A DNA stretch of 64,000 nucleotides, from positions 566,501-630,500 of the forward strand of contig NZ_CP047895.1 in assembly GCF_009913435.1 (NCBI RefSeq), given 5' to 3'. The notes beneath the pieces were generated by a model. It worked only from the letters and a program-made list of their open reading frames with translations. It searched no databases and was not told the origin of the DNA. Within the stretch, counting starts at the first letter, position 1, and each line of letters opens with the position of its first letter. Shown piece by piece: positions 29,718 to 41,005 of this stretch. The DNA comes from Sphingomonas changnyeongensis. GTDB taxonomy: Bacteria; Pseudomonadota; Alphaproteobacteria; Sphingomonadales; Sphingomonadaceae. Position numbers and translations under genes: made by a program.

Positions 29718-29914
29718 GGGCGGTTGTTTGTGGTGCGGGTTATTTGTGCTGCGCCTTGCGGCGCGGGGGCGGCACCGGCCCGCACCCCCACCCGGCCTCC
29801 CATAGCGTATCCTGCCGTTGGGAGGCCGGGTGGGGGAGCGGGCCGGTGCCGTTCTTCCCAAACGAAAGCATCCGGTGCCGCCCCTGCGCCGCGAGGCGCG
29901 CAACAAACAACCGC
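29718..29914. repeat. Intergenic hairpin element, copy B
   Basis: The core arms 29771-29802 and 29819-29850 form a 32-bp stem with one mismatch and a 16-nt loop, one base different from copy A. The outside blocks are also inverted: GCGGTTGTTTGT at 29720 matches the complement of ACAAACAACCGC ending at 29914, and the GCGCCTnGCGGCGC blocks pair likewise, so the element is a nested palindrome. It lies between the convergent DUF2721 gene and the small minus-strand transcription unit. Confidence 0.85.
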
Positions 29915-29923
29915 ATCGCAACG

Positions 29924-29957
29924 AAAAAGAGCCGCCGGGCATGGGCCCGACGGCTCT
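29924..29957 (-). terminator. Intrinsic terminator of the small minus-strand unit
   Basis: On the minus strand, a 13-bp stem (AGAGCCGTCGGGC / GCCCGGCGGCTCT, one mismatch) with a 4-nt loop is followed by TTTTT. It lies 60 nt after the 18-residue ORF. Confidence 0.75.
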
Positions 29958-30017
29958 TCCTACATGGTCAGCGGCCGGAAGTGCCGCCTCCGGAAGCCTT
30001 AAGGCTGCAGCCTTTGA

Positions 30018-30074
30018 TCAGGCGCGCAGCTCCCGAACGGACTTGACCGACCTCTCTGCTGAACCATGAGACAT
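30018..30074 (-). CDS. 18-residue ORF with full-length Shine-Dalgarno
   Basis: The peptide MSHGSAERSVKSVRELRA starts at ATG 30074. The 14 bases ending 1 nt before it (AAAGGAGGTGATCC) are complementary to the whole 3' tail of 16S rRNA, with AGGAGG at the ideal 7-nt spacing. Promoter-like boxes lie 57-86 bp upstream and an intrinsic terminator 60 bp downstream, giving a compact transcript of about 200 nt. The peptide is basic, hydrophilic and not recognised. It could be a small translated protein, or an mRNA-like RNA whose main function is ribosome binding. Confidence 0.5.
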   Translation of the reverse strand: MSHGSAERSVKSVRELRA

Positions 30075-30130
30075 CGGATCACCTCCTTTCGCTTGTTGAA
30101 GCCATAGCGAACCGGCTGGCTCGCACCCTG

Positions 30131-30160
30131 AATCTAGGTGGCCCGAGTCGCAGCGATCAA
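30131..30160 (-). promoter_or_regulatory. Candidate promoter of the small minus-strand unit
   Basis: On the minus strand, TTGATC (-35) and TAGATT (-10) are separated by 18 bp. They are followed by a roughly 50-nt leader to the strong Shine-Dalgarno sequence. The spacing is slightly long and the boxes are moderate matches. Confidence 0.45.
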
Positions 30161-30192
30161 GACTTGCGCAAAAATATTTATGGGATGATTGT

Positions 30193-30721
30193 TCATCCCC
30201 CGCTGCCGGGCCGGCAATCCTCGATTGCGCGCGACAGTTCGGGCCAGGCCGGCAGCACCAGTTCCGCCCCGCCCCCTGCAGCACGAACCGCCCGCGGCTG
30301 AACGCCATCGCGTCGAGCAGCGGATCGCGCGCCTCGAACAGGATCTGCAGCCCGCCTTCGGGCGCGGCCATGCCGGGCCGGCTGGTCTCGGCCGATGTGG
30401 TGATGATCCGCACCGGGCCGGGCCGGGCGGCGGGCCACACAAGGCGCAGCCGCCCGCCCTCGCAGCGCAGCGCCGCATGAACGGCGCGCGCATCGCCATA
30501 TTCGGCCGCGGTGGCCCCGCTCAGGCGGCGATAGCGCCAGTCGCCCGGCGTCGCCGGCCAGTCGCGCCAGTCGGCACTGCGCGGCGGAATAGCCGCTGGC
30601 GGCGCGACCGGCTGGACAATCACCGGCGGGGCGGTGGGGGCAGGCTTGGGCGGCGCGACACAGGCGGACAGGGCAAGGACCGCCCCCCGGTCAGGATCGC
30701 GGCCAGACCGGAACGACACAC
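30193..30721 (-). CDS. Hypothetical lipoprotein (two frameshifts in this sequence)
   Basis: Three reading frames join into one protein. Frame one gives a lipoprotein start MCRSGLAAILTG from GTG 30721, with GGAG upstream. Frame two continues AVLALSACVAPPKPAP (lipobox LSAC), a Pro-rich spacer and a roughly 100-residue domain (WPATPGDWRYRRLSG ... FSRGRFVLQG). Frame three ends AELVLPAWPELSRAIEDC. The shifts fall at C6 30683-30688 and C4 30267-30270 (plus strand), each explained by one missing base. The reconstructed length is 176 residues, with two C-terminal/central cysteines. Family not recognised; function unknown. Confidence 0.7.
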
Positions 30722-30810
30722 CCGATTTTCTCCCGTGCAGCGCTGCATGGCCCCGGCATGGCGGCATGGCGCGGCGATGACAACCGCGCCGGGCGACGAA
30801 CCGGGGCGCA

Positions 30811-33012
<2,202 letters not shown>

Positions 33013-33073
33013 CACAAGCCGATATGGTCGCGCCCGCCACCCGCCGCAACGCCGGCCGGCGGCAAGGGGAGAA

Positions 33074-33694
33074 ATGCCGATGAATCGATCAACGCCCGCC
33101 CTGCTCTGCCTCGCTCTGACCCCGCTGGCGCTCGCCGCGTGCAGCAGCGAGCCGGAGGTGAAGGCGGAGAATGCGAGCTTTGCCGAGGTCACCAACCGCA
33201 TGGCGGAAACGGGCCTGGCCGAGGAAGCGCGCATCGCGCCCGGGCGCTGGCAGATCAGCTCGACGGTCAGCGATGTGAAGCTGGAGGGCGTGCCCGAACA
33301 GGTCGCCGCCCAGGTCAGGACGGCGATGCAGCAGACGGTGAAGGTCGAATATTGCGTGACGCCCGAAGAAGCGGCCAAGCCGTCGGGCGAGCTGTTCACC
33401 GGCAAGACCGGCAACAATTGCAGCTATGACCGGTTCGCGCTGGGCGACGGCAAGATCAATGCCGTGCTGCGCTGCGCCGATCCGCGCGGCGGCAGCGTCG
33501 TGACGCGGATCGGCGGCACCTATTCGCCCGAGGCCTATCAGGTGAAGACGGCGGTCGAGGCACGCTCGGTCGCGGGCGGCAAGACCGAGGTGATGACGCT
33601 TGCAACCGAGGCGGTCGGCACGCGGATCGGCGAATGCAAGGCCGCCGCCGCGCCCGCCGGGCAAGACACCAAGGGAGTTGGGGAAGGAAAATGA
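33074..33694 (+). CDS. DUF3617 family lipoprotein
   Basis: The 206-residue protein has a lipoprotein signal ([13 protein letters not shown], lipobox LAAC). A DUF3617 domain begins at [16 protein letters not shown] and contains the conserved cysteines in EYCVTPEEA and NNCSYDRF, with a further Cys in VLRCADP. Function is unknown; members are periplasmic and common in sphingomonads. Its stop overlaps the M20 amidohydrolase start as ATGA, so the two are co-translated. Confidence 0.83.
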   Translation: MPMNRSTPALLCLALTPLALAACSSEPEVKAENASFAEVTNRMAETGLAEEARIAPGRWQISSTVSDVKLEGVPEQVAAQVRTAMQQTVKVEYCVTPEEAAKPSGELFTGKTGNNCSYDRFALGDGKINAVLRCADPRGGSVVTRIGGTYSPEAYQVKTAVEARSVAGGKTEVMTLATEAVGTRIGECKAAAAPAGQDTKGVGEGK

Positions 33695-35037
33695 CCATGC
33701 GTGACCTGTTGCTGGCGGCCGCCGCCATCGCCGTGCTGCCCGCCGCCCCCGCGGCCGCCCAGAGCAATGCCGGCCCGGGCGCGATCCGCGCGGCGGTGAA
33801 GGTGGATTATGACGCCTCGCTCGGCGCGCTGTGGGACTGGTTCCACCGCAATCCCGAACTGTCGTTCCGCGAGGTCAACACCGCCGCGCGCATGGCAAAG
33901 GAACTGCGCGCCGTGCCGGGGATGGTGGTGACCGAGAAGGTCGGCGGCACCGGCGTGGTCGGCGTGCTCAAAAATGGCGACGGCCCGGTCGTGCTGCTGC
34001 GCGCCGACATGGACGGGCTGCCGGTCGAGGAAAAATCGGGCCTGCCCAATGCCAGCAAGGCGCGGCAGGTGGGCGTGGACGGCGTCGAGGCGCCGGTCAT
34101 GCATGCCTGCGGCCATGATGTGCACATCACCGCGATGGTCGGCACCGCCCGCCAGCTTGCCGCCCGGCGCGGCGAGTGGCGCGGCACCGCGATCTTCATC
34201 GTCCAGCCGGCCGAAGAGCGGGTGGGCGGTGCCAAGGCGATGATCGACGACGGGCTCTACACCCGCTTTCCCAAGCCCGATTATGCGCTCGCCTTCCATG
34301 TCGCGGCCCAGCTGCCGACCGGCACGGTCAGCGCGGCCGAGGGGATCCAATATTCCTCGTCCGACAGCGTCAACGTGACCGTGCACGGCATCGGCGCGCA
34401 TGGCGCAAGCCCGCATCAGGGCAAGGATCCGGTCTATATCGGCGCGCAGATCGTGACCGCTTTGCAGGGCGTGATCAGCCGCGACCGGCCGCCGCTGCGC
34501 CCCGGGGTGATCACCGTCGGCGCCTTTCATGCCGGGCTGAAGCACAACATCATTTCCGACCGGGCCGATCTGCAGATCACCGTGCGCGCCAATGACGAGG
34601 AAACGCGCGCCCAGCTGATCGCGGGCATCCGCCGGGTCGCCGAAGGCATTGGCCGCGCCAATGGCCTGCCCGAAGACAAGCTGCCCGAGGTCAAGGTGAT
34701 CGAAGGCACGCCGACGACGATCAACGATGCGGCGCTCGCCCGGCGGCTCAACGCCCGGTTCCGCACCGCGCTTGGCGATGCGGCGGTGGTGCCGTTCGAA
34801 CAGACCGGCATGGGGGCGGAGGATTTCGCCTATCTGGTCGAGGCGAAGCACGGGGTGAAGGGCTATTATTTCGCGGTCGGCGGCACGCCCCCGGCGGCGA
34901 TCGAGGCCGAAGCCAGGGGCGGCGCGCCGGTGCCGTCGCACCATTCGCCGCTGTTCCGCATCGATCCCGAACCGTCGGTGCGGCTGGGCGCGGAGGCGAT
35001 GACCATCGCCGCGCTCGACCTGCTCCAGCCGCGCTGA
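33691..35037 (+). CDS. M20-family amidohydrolase/carboxypeptidase, exported
   Basis: The 448-residue protein has a signal peptide (LLLAAAAIAVLPAAPAAAQ) and an M20D hydrolase body: WDWFHRNPELSFREVNTA, the metal motif VMHACGHDVHI, a catalytic Glu segment QPAEERVGGAKAM, a dimerisation 'lid' domain and FHAGLKHNIISDRADL. Relatives hydrolyse N-acyl amino acids, hippurate or IAA-amino acids. Periplasmic location is unusual only in that most characterised enzymes are cytosolic; exported members are frequent in this family. Substrate unknown. Confidence 0.9.
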   Translation: MTMRDLLLAAAAIAVLPAAPAAAQSNAGPGAIRAAVKVDYDASLGALWDWFHRNPELSFREVNTAARMAKELRAVPGMVVTEKVGGTGVVGVLKNGDGPVVLLRADMDGLPVEEKSGLPNASKARQVGVDGVEAPVMHACGHDVHITAMVGTARQLAARRGEWRGTAIFIVQPAEERVGGAKAMIDDGLYTRFPKPDYALAFHVAAQLPTGTVSAAEGIQYSSSDSVNVTVHGIGAHGASPHQGKDPVYIGAQIVTALQGVISRDRPPLRPGVITVGAFHAGLKHNIISDRADLQITVRANDEETRAQLIAGIRRVAEGIGRANGLPEDKLPEVKVIEGTPTTINDAALARRLNARFRTALGDAAVVPFEQTGMGAEDFAYLVEAKHGVKGYYFAVGGTPPAAIEAEARGGAPVPSHHSPLFRIDPEPSVRLGAEAMTIAALDLLQPR

Positions 35038-35074
35038 AGCGGTTTCAGGCCCGGCGCGGAAATGCTTGGGGAGA

Positions 35075-35440
35075 TCAGCCCAGCCGGGCCTCAATGGCCG
35101 CGATCAGCGCCTCGGGCGTGGTGATCGCGGCCAGATCATCGGCGGACAGCAGCACCGCCGGCCCGTCGCCGCGATCGGCGAGCACGGCGGGCAGCGGCAG
35201 ATCGGCAAAGGCCGGATAGGCGGCGCGGAAATCGGGGCGGTGGTGAAACACCGTGTCATACGCTGTGGTCGCCAGCCAGGCGCGCCAGCGCGGATCGATC
35301 CGCACCAGGCCATAGGTCACCGCGCACAGGCTGCACGGATAGGTGGCCGGGCTGACCAACTTGTGCAGGCTGTCGAGCGCGCCGGCGACCAGCCCCGCCC
35401 GGGCGTTGTAGACAAAGACCAGCCGAACGGGTGCGGGCAT
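35075..35440 (-). CDS. Conserved small protein with TYPCSLC motif
   Basis: The 121-residue protein starts MPAPVRLVFVYNARAGLVAG and has a TYPCSLCAVTYG segment (CxxC near residues 36-39) and a hydrophobic C-terminal half. It resembles small GTPase-like or uncharacterised proteins that begin 'vFVYNAdsGl...' and share the YPCnLC motif, but no function is established. GAGGAG precedes ATG 35440. It is on the opposite strand to both flanking hydrolase genes. Confidence 0.65.
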   Translation of the reverse strand: MPAPVRLVFVYNARAGLVAGALDSLHKLVSPATYPCSLCAVTYGLVRIDPRWRAWLATTAYDTVFHHRPDFRAAYPAFADLPLPAVLADRGDGPAVLLSADDLAAITTPEALIAAIEARLG

Positions 35441-35516
35441 CACCGTCTCCTCGCCCAGCCGCGCGGCGGGCGGGTCGATCCTTGCATGAACGGCACCGAC
35501 CGGCCAGCCTGCCCGG

Positions 35517-36701
35517 ATGCCGCAACCGCCCCGCCTGCTGATCGCCGCCCTCATCGCCCTGCACGCGGTGCTGCCGTCAGGCAAGGCGGTCGCGCAGACG
35601 GCACCGGCCGCCCACCGCGTCACCGTCAGGCTGGCATTCGACCGGAACGGCCTGGGCGCGGCGCATGAAGCCGGGGCGACGATCCACGATCCGGTGCGCA
35701 TCGCGTCGATTTCAAAGCTGCTGACCGCGCTCGGCGTGATGCGCCTCGTCGAACAGGGGCGGCTCGACCTTGATGCCGATGTTTCAGCACTGCTCGGCTT
35801 TGCGGTCCGGCATCCGCGCTTTCCGGGCCGCCCGGTCACGCTCAGGCTGTTGCTGTCGCACCGCGCCGGGCTGGCGGACGGGATCGATTATGCGCTGCCG
35901 CTCGGCCACAGCCTGAAGGACGCGCTGGCGGATCCGGCGGCATGGGATCCGGATCATGGGCCGGGCAGCTGGTTCCGCTATGCCAATCTCAACTTTCCGG
36001 TGATCGCCGGGGTGATGGAGGCGGCGACCGGGGAACGGTTCGACCGGCTGATGGCGCGGCTGGTGTTCGCACCGCTGGGGGTCGAGGCCTGTTTCAACTG
36101 GACGACCTGTTCGGACGACATGATCGCGCGCGCCGTGCCGCTGATCGGGGCGGATGGCAGCGGCCGCGCCGATCAGCTGGGCGGGCGGCGGCCCGACTGC
36201 CCGGTGCGGCGCGCGCCCGGCACGCCGTGCGCGCTCGAGGATTATCGGCCGGGACGCAACGGCGCGCTGTTCAGCCCCCAGGGTGGCGCGCGCATTTCGG
36301 CCGCCGGGCTGGCGCGGATCGGGCAGATGCTGCTGCGCGGCGGCGAAGGCTTTCTGTCGCCCGGATCGATCGCGACGCTGACCGGCCCGGTCTGGACGCA
36401 TCCGCCCGATCCGGGCGATGGCGGCGACGAACATGGCGGCAGCGCCGGGCTGTTCTGCCGCTATGGCCTGGCCGTCCACTGGCTGGAGAGCGGGACGCCC
36501 GGCTGTGCGGACAATCTGTTCGGCGACGGGCGGGCGCGGATCGGCCATGCCGGCGAGGCTTATGGCCTGCGCTCGGGCCTGTGGCTCGATCCGGCAGCGG
36601 GGACCGGCATCGTCTATTTCATCACCGCCGTTCCCGACGACGCGCCGCGCGGCCGCTCCGCCTTCAGCGCCACCGAAGAGGCGCTCGCCCGGGGCCGCTG
36701 A
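35517..36701 (+). CDS. Serine hydrolase, beta-lactamase/PBP class C family
   Basis: The 394-residue protein has a signal peptide (LLIAALIALHAVLPSGKAVAQ), the active-site S-x-x-K motif in IASISKLLTALG, and Y-x-N in WFRYANLNFPV. A third motif is probably IGHAGEAYG (H-x-G type). Such enzymes are DD-peptidases, esterases or beta-lactamase relatives; the substrate cannot be told. The acidic Gly/Asp loop (PPDPGDGGDEHGGS) is a likely disordered insertion. It precedes the NfrB-like glycosyltransferase. Confidence 0.85.
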   Translation: MPQPPRLLIAALIALHAVLPSGKAVAQTAPAAHRVTVRLAFDRNGLGAAHEAGATIHDPVRIASISKLLTALGVMRLVEQGRLDLDADVSALLGFAVRHPRFPGRPVTLRLLLSHRAGLADGIDYALPLGHSLKDALADPAAWDPDHGPGSWFRYANLNFPVIAGVMEAATGERFDRLMARLVFAPLGVEACFNWTTCSDDMIARAVPLIGADGSGRADQLGGRRPDCPVRRAPGTPCALEDYRPGRNGALFSPQGGARISAAGLARIGQMLLRGGEGFLSPGSIATLTGPVWTHPPDPGDGGDEHGGSAGLFCRYGLAVHWLESGTPGCADNLFGDGRARIGHAGEAYGLRSGLWLDPAAGTGIVYFITAVPDDAPRGRSAFSATEEALARGR

Positions 36702-36796
36702 TCCGCTGTTCCACTGTCCCGCTTTTGCACCAGCCCCGCTTTGCGCCCGGTTCGGATCATTCTCCGCTCACGGCTGCGCGGTGATCATGCGATTTG

Positions 36797-36828
36797 CCCG
36801 TTTCGGACCAAAGCCGGTCCGAAACGGG
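36797..36828. promoter_or_regulatory. Perfect inverted repeat upstream of the glycosyltransferase
   Basis: CCCGTTTCGGACC and GGTCCGAAACGGG form a perfect 13-bp stem with a 6-nt loop. It ends 8 bp before the GTG start and overlaps the ribosome-site region. There is no T-run, so it may be an operator or an RNA hairpin affecting translation, rather than a terminator. Confidence 0.5.
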
Positions 36829-36835
36829 GGGAGTC

Positions 36836-38222
36836 GTGGGGACCTCAGACGTGCTGCTGTGGACGCTCGAACGCGCCACGCATGAACTGGCGCTGTTTGC
36901 CGCGATCGGCATTCTGGTCGGCGGGATCGACGATCTGGCGATCGACCTGATCTGGCTGGCGCGCGCGGGCTGGCGCCGCTTTGCCGTCTATACCCGCTTT
37001 CCCCCCGCCGATGCCGCGACGCTGACCGCCAGCCGTCCGGGCAGGATCGCCGTGTTCGTGCCGGCATGGCAGGAATCCCCGGTGATCGCGCCGATGCTGG
37101 CAACTGCGGTCAGGCGCTGGGACGGGGCGGATTTCCGCATCTATGTCGGCTGCTATGCCAATGATCCGGCGACGACCGCCGCGGTCGCCCCGCTGGCCGC
37201 CGCCGACCGCCGCATCCGGCTGGTCGTCAATCCCCGCCCCGGCCCGACGACCAAGGCCGACAATCTGAACGCGCTGTGGGCGGCGCTGCTGGCCGACGAA
37301 CAGGCCGACGGGATCGCGGCCAAGGCGGTGGTGCTGCACGATGCCGAAGATGTCGTCCATTCGGCCGAAATCCGGGTGTTCGACGCACTGTCCGAACGCT
37401 TCGATCTCGTCCAGCTGCCGGTGCTGCCGCTGATCGAGCAGGGGCGCGGATTCTGGGCGCGGGCGGTGTCGTCCACCTATGCGGACGAGTTTGCCGAATC
37501 GCACATGAAGCAGCTGGTGGTGCGCGAGGCGGTGGGCGCGGCCATGCCCTCGGCCGGCGTCGGCTGCGCGTTTTCGCGCGCGGCGCTGATGCGGATCGCA
37601 CGGCTGCACGGCGCGCCGTTCGACGAGGCGAGCGTGACCGAGGATTATGAGCTGGGGCTGCGCATCGCCGAGGCCGGGGCCGGGGGTGTTCGTGCGCCTG
37701 CCCGGCCGCGCGGGGGGCCAGGCGGTCGCGGTGCGCGCGCATTTCCCCGACGCGGTGACGGCGGCGGTGCGGCAAAAGGCGCGCTGGCTGGCGGGGATCT
37801 CGCTGTCCGGCTGGCGGCGGCTGGGCTGGCGCGGCGGGCTGGCCGAACGCTGGATGCGGCTGCGCGACCGGCGGGCGGTGCTGGCGGCGCTGATCGTCTT
37901 TGCCGCCTATCTGGCGATGATCGGCTGGGCGCTGCTGGCGCTGGCCGGGCGCGCGCCGCAGCCCGCACCCGGCGAGGCCCCATTGTTCGCAGCGGGCGCG
38001 GCACTGCTGATGTGGCGGCTGGCGATGCGGGCCTGGTTTGTCGGGCGCGCCTATGGCTGGCGCGAAGGGCTGGCCTCCATCCCCCGGTCGGTGATTGCCA
38101 ACATCATCGCCATCGCCGCCTCGCGCGCCGCCATCAACCGCTATGTCCGCGAGGCGCGCGGCGGCCCGGTGGTGTGGGACAAGACCGAACATCGTTTCCC
38201 ATCGGTGCAGCCCGCCGAATGA
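36836..38222 (+). CDS. Family 2 glycosyltransferase, NfrB-like membrane protein (frameshifted in this sequence)
   Basis: The first frame gives an N-terminal membrane segment (LALFAAIGILVGGIDDL), a GT2 catalytic region starting IAVFVPAWQESPVIAPML, then NPRPGPTTKADNLNALW, HDAEDVVHSAEIRVFD and TEDYELGLRIAEAG. The second frame continues VFVRLPGRAGGQAVAVRAHF and three membrane helices. An extra G in the run 37682-37686 explains the shift; without it the protein has 461 residues. NfrB-type enzymes make a secreted glycan used by N4-like phage as receptor. The start is GTG 36836 with GGGGGAG. It is coupled by ATGA to an NfrA-C-like gene. Confidence 0.78.
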
Positions 38223-39218
38223 AAGGCGGGCCGCTGCGCTTCCTGGCCGGCACGGTGCTGGCCTGGGTGGCGGTGCGGCTGATGATCCTGTGGCCGGCCG
38301 ATCCACCGCCGCCGCGCCCGGCCTGGCGCTGGGCGGCGGCGATCCGGCCGGACGCGCCGCCCCCCGAACCGGCGAGCGCGCCCGCGCGGACCGCATTTAT
38401 GCCAGTCGATCCGCCCGGGCCGGTCCCGCCACATATTGCCGCCCTCGCCCCGGAGCGGGCAGCGGAACCGCCGGTTGCGGCGCGCGAACCGGCCGCGCCC
38501 GTTCCGGTTCCGCCACAGGCACGGCAGCCAGAGCCGACGCAGCAGGCGTCTGGCGGTGCGGCTGCGACCGCTCAGCGGATCGCCCCTCCCGACCGTCAGG
38601 GCCGGCGGCGGGCGGCAGCCATCAGCCTGTGGGTGCTCGCCCGGCCCGACAGCGGCCCCGCAGCGGCGCTCGCGCCGGGGGGCAGCTGGCGGCGGCGCAG
38701 GCGGGGCTGCGCGTCACGCGGCCCCTGCACCCTGGCATCGCCGTAACCGGCCGCCTGTCCCGTCCGCTCGGCCAGCGGGGGCAGAGGCCGCGCTCGGCCT
38801 CGATGTCAGCCTGCCGCGCGCACCCGCAGGCCTGACGCTCGCGGTCGAGCGGCGCGTGGCGATCGAGCGCGGCGGGCGCAACGCGGTCGCGCTGACGCTG
38901 TTCGGCGGGGTCGATGACGTCATGCTGCCACATGGGCTGCGCCTGTCGGGCTATGGGCAGGCGGGGCTGGTCGGGCTGAAGCGGCGCGATGCGTTTGTCG
39001 ATGCGCTGGTCAGGGTCGAACGGCCGCTGGGCGCGCGGCTGCGGCTGGGCGCGGCGCTGTGGGGCGGGGCACAGCCGGGCGCAGCGCGGCTCGATGCCGG
39101 GCCGCAACTGGCGCTGCGCCTCGGCCGGATGCGGATCGCGGCCGAATGGCGGCAGCGCATCGCCGGCCGCGCCCGCCCCGGCTCCGGCCCCGCGCTCAGC
39201 CTCGGCGCTGATTTCTGA
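38219..39218 (+). CDS. NfrA C-terminal-domain-like outer-membrane protein (two frameshifts in this sequence)
   Basis: The parts read in three frames. Frame one is MKGGPLRFLAGTVLAWVAVR with a Pro-rich region of about 110 residues. Frame two is GQLAAAQAGLRVTRPL and SRPLGQRG. Frame three is AEAALGLDVSLPRAPAGLTL, then AVERRVAIERGGRNAV ... WRQRIAGRARPGSGPALSLG. The last frame resembles the C-terminal domain of bacteriophage N4 adsorption protein A, a beta-barrel. Missing G in the runs 38677-38682 and 38777-38781 explains both shifts; the joined length is 333 residues. It lacks the TPR repeats of E. coli NfrA. It overlaps the glycosyltransferase by ATGA. Confidence 0.65.
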
Positions 39219-39274
39219 GCTTGCCCCCGCGCCGCCCGCGCCGATAGGGGTGGGGCAGGACACGGGGAGCAAGC

Positions 39275-40185
<911 letters not shown>

Positions 40186-40189
<4 letters not shown>

Positions 40190-40947
40190 GGGGGCGCCGC
40201 ATCCTTGCCGCGCTCGCCGCGCTGCCGCTGCTGTCCGGCGCGACCAAGCCGGTGCTGGTCCCCGACGTGTCGCAGCGGCGGATCGAGATCATCTACAGCT
40301 TCACCGGGGCCGAACTGCTGCTGTTCGGCGCGATCCTCTACCCCGGCGGCCGGGTGCCGCGCCGCCCGGCCGACATCGCGGTGGTGGTGAAAGGCCCGTC
40401 CGAATCGATCCTGGTGCGCGAGAAGCGCAAGGTCGCCGGCATCTGGCTCAATGCCGAAAGCAGCCGTTTCCGTTCCGCCCCCGCCTTTTACGCGGTCGCG
40501 ACCTCGCGCCCGATCGGCGATCTGGTCGATGAGCGGACGGCGGCGATCTATGAACTCGGCATCCAGAATCTCCAGCTGTCGCCCGCCGATGCCGGGTCGC
40601 CGGACAAGGCGCGCCGGTTCGAACGCGGGCTGATCGACCTGCGCCAGCGCAGCGGCCTGTTCGTCGAACAGCCGGGCGCGGTCGAAATCACCGACGGCGT
40701 GCTCTACCGCGCGCGCATCCGCATCCCCGCGCGGGTGCCGGTCGGCGCCTACACCGCCGAAACCTTCCTGATCAGCGACGGCAAGGTGATCGCCGGGGCG
40801 GTGCGCGACATCGACATCGCGAAAAGCGGCTTTGAACGCTATGTCGCCGCCACCGCCGAAAGCCATGGCCTGGCTTATGGCATCGTCGCGGTGCTGCTGT
40901 CGCTGGGGCTAGGCTGGGGCGCGGGCATGGCGTTCCGCCGCTTCTGA
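40186..40947 (+). CDS. TIGR02186 family membrane-anchored protein
   Basis: The 253-residue protein has a signal-like N-terminus (ILAALAALPLLSGATK), a beta-rich periplasmic domain (VSQRRIEIIYSFTGAELLLF, then GAILYPGG; conserved IVVVVKGP-type strand) and one C-terminal membrane helix (AYGIVAVLLSLGLGWGAGMA). This is the alphaproteobacterial family found with TauE-type permeases. It may be an accessory subunit of the transporter. It is co-translated with the TauE gene. Confidence 0.85.
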
Positions 40948-41005
40948 CTTTCTTTACCCCGCCCCGTTATCACCCCCTGCCGACTGAGTTTTCCTGGGAG
41001 GGACC

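Noticed and set aside
30076..30089. Remnant of a 16S rRNA 3' end (GGATCACCTCCTTT)
   Set aside because: The match stops at these 14 bases, and the bases on either side do not match a 16S end. On the minus strand it is a ribosome-binding site placed ideally before an ATG.
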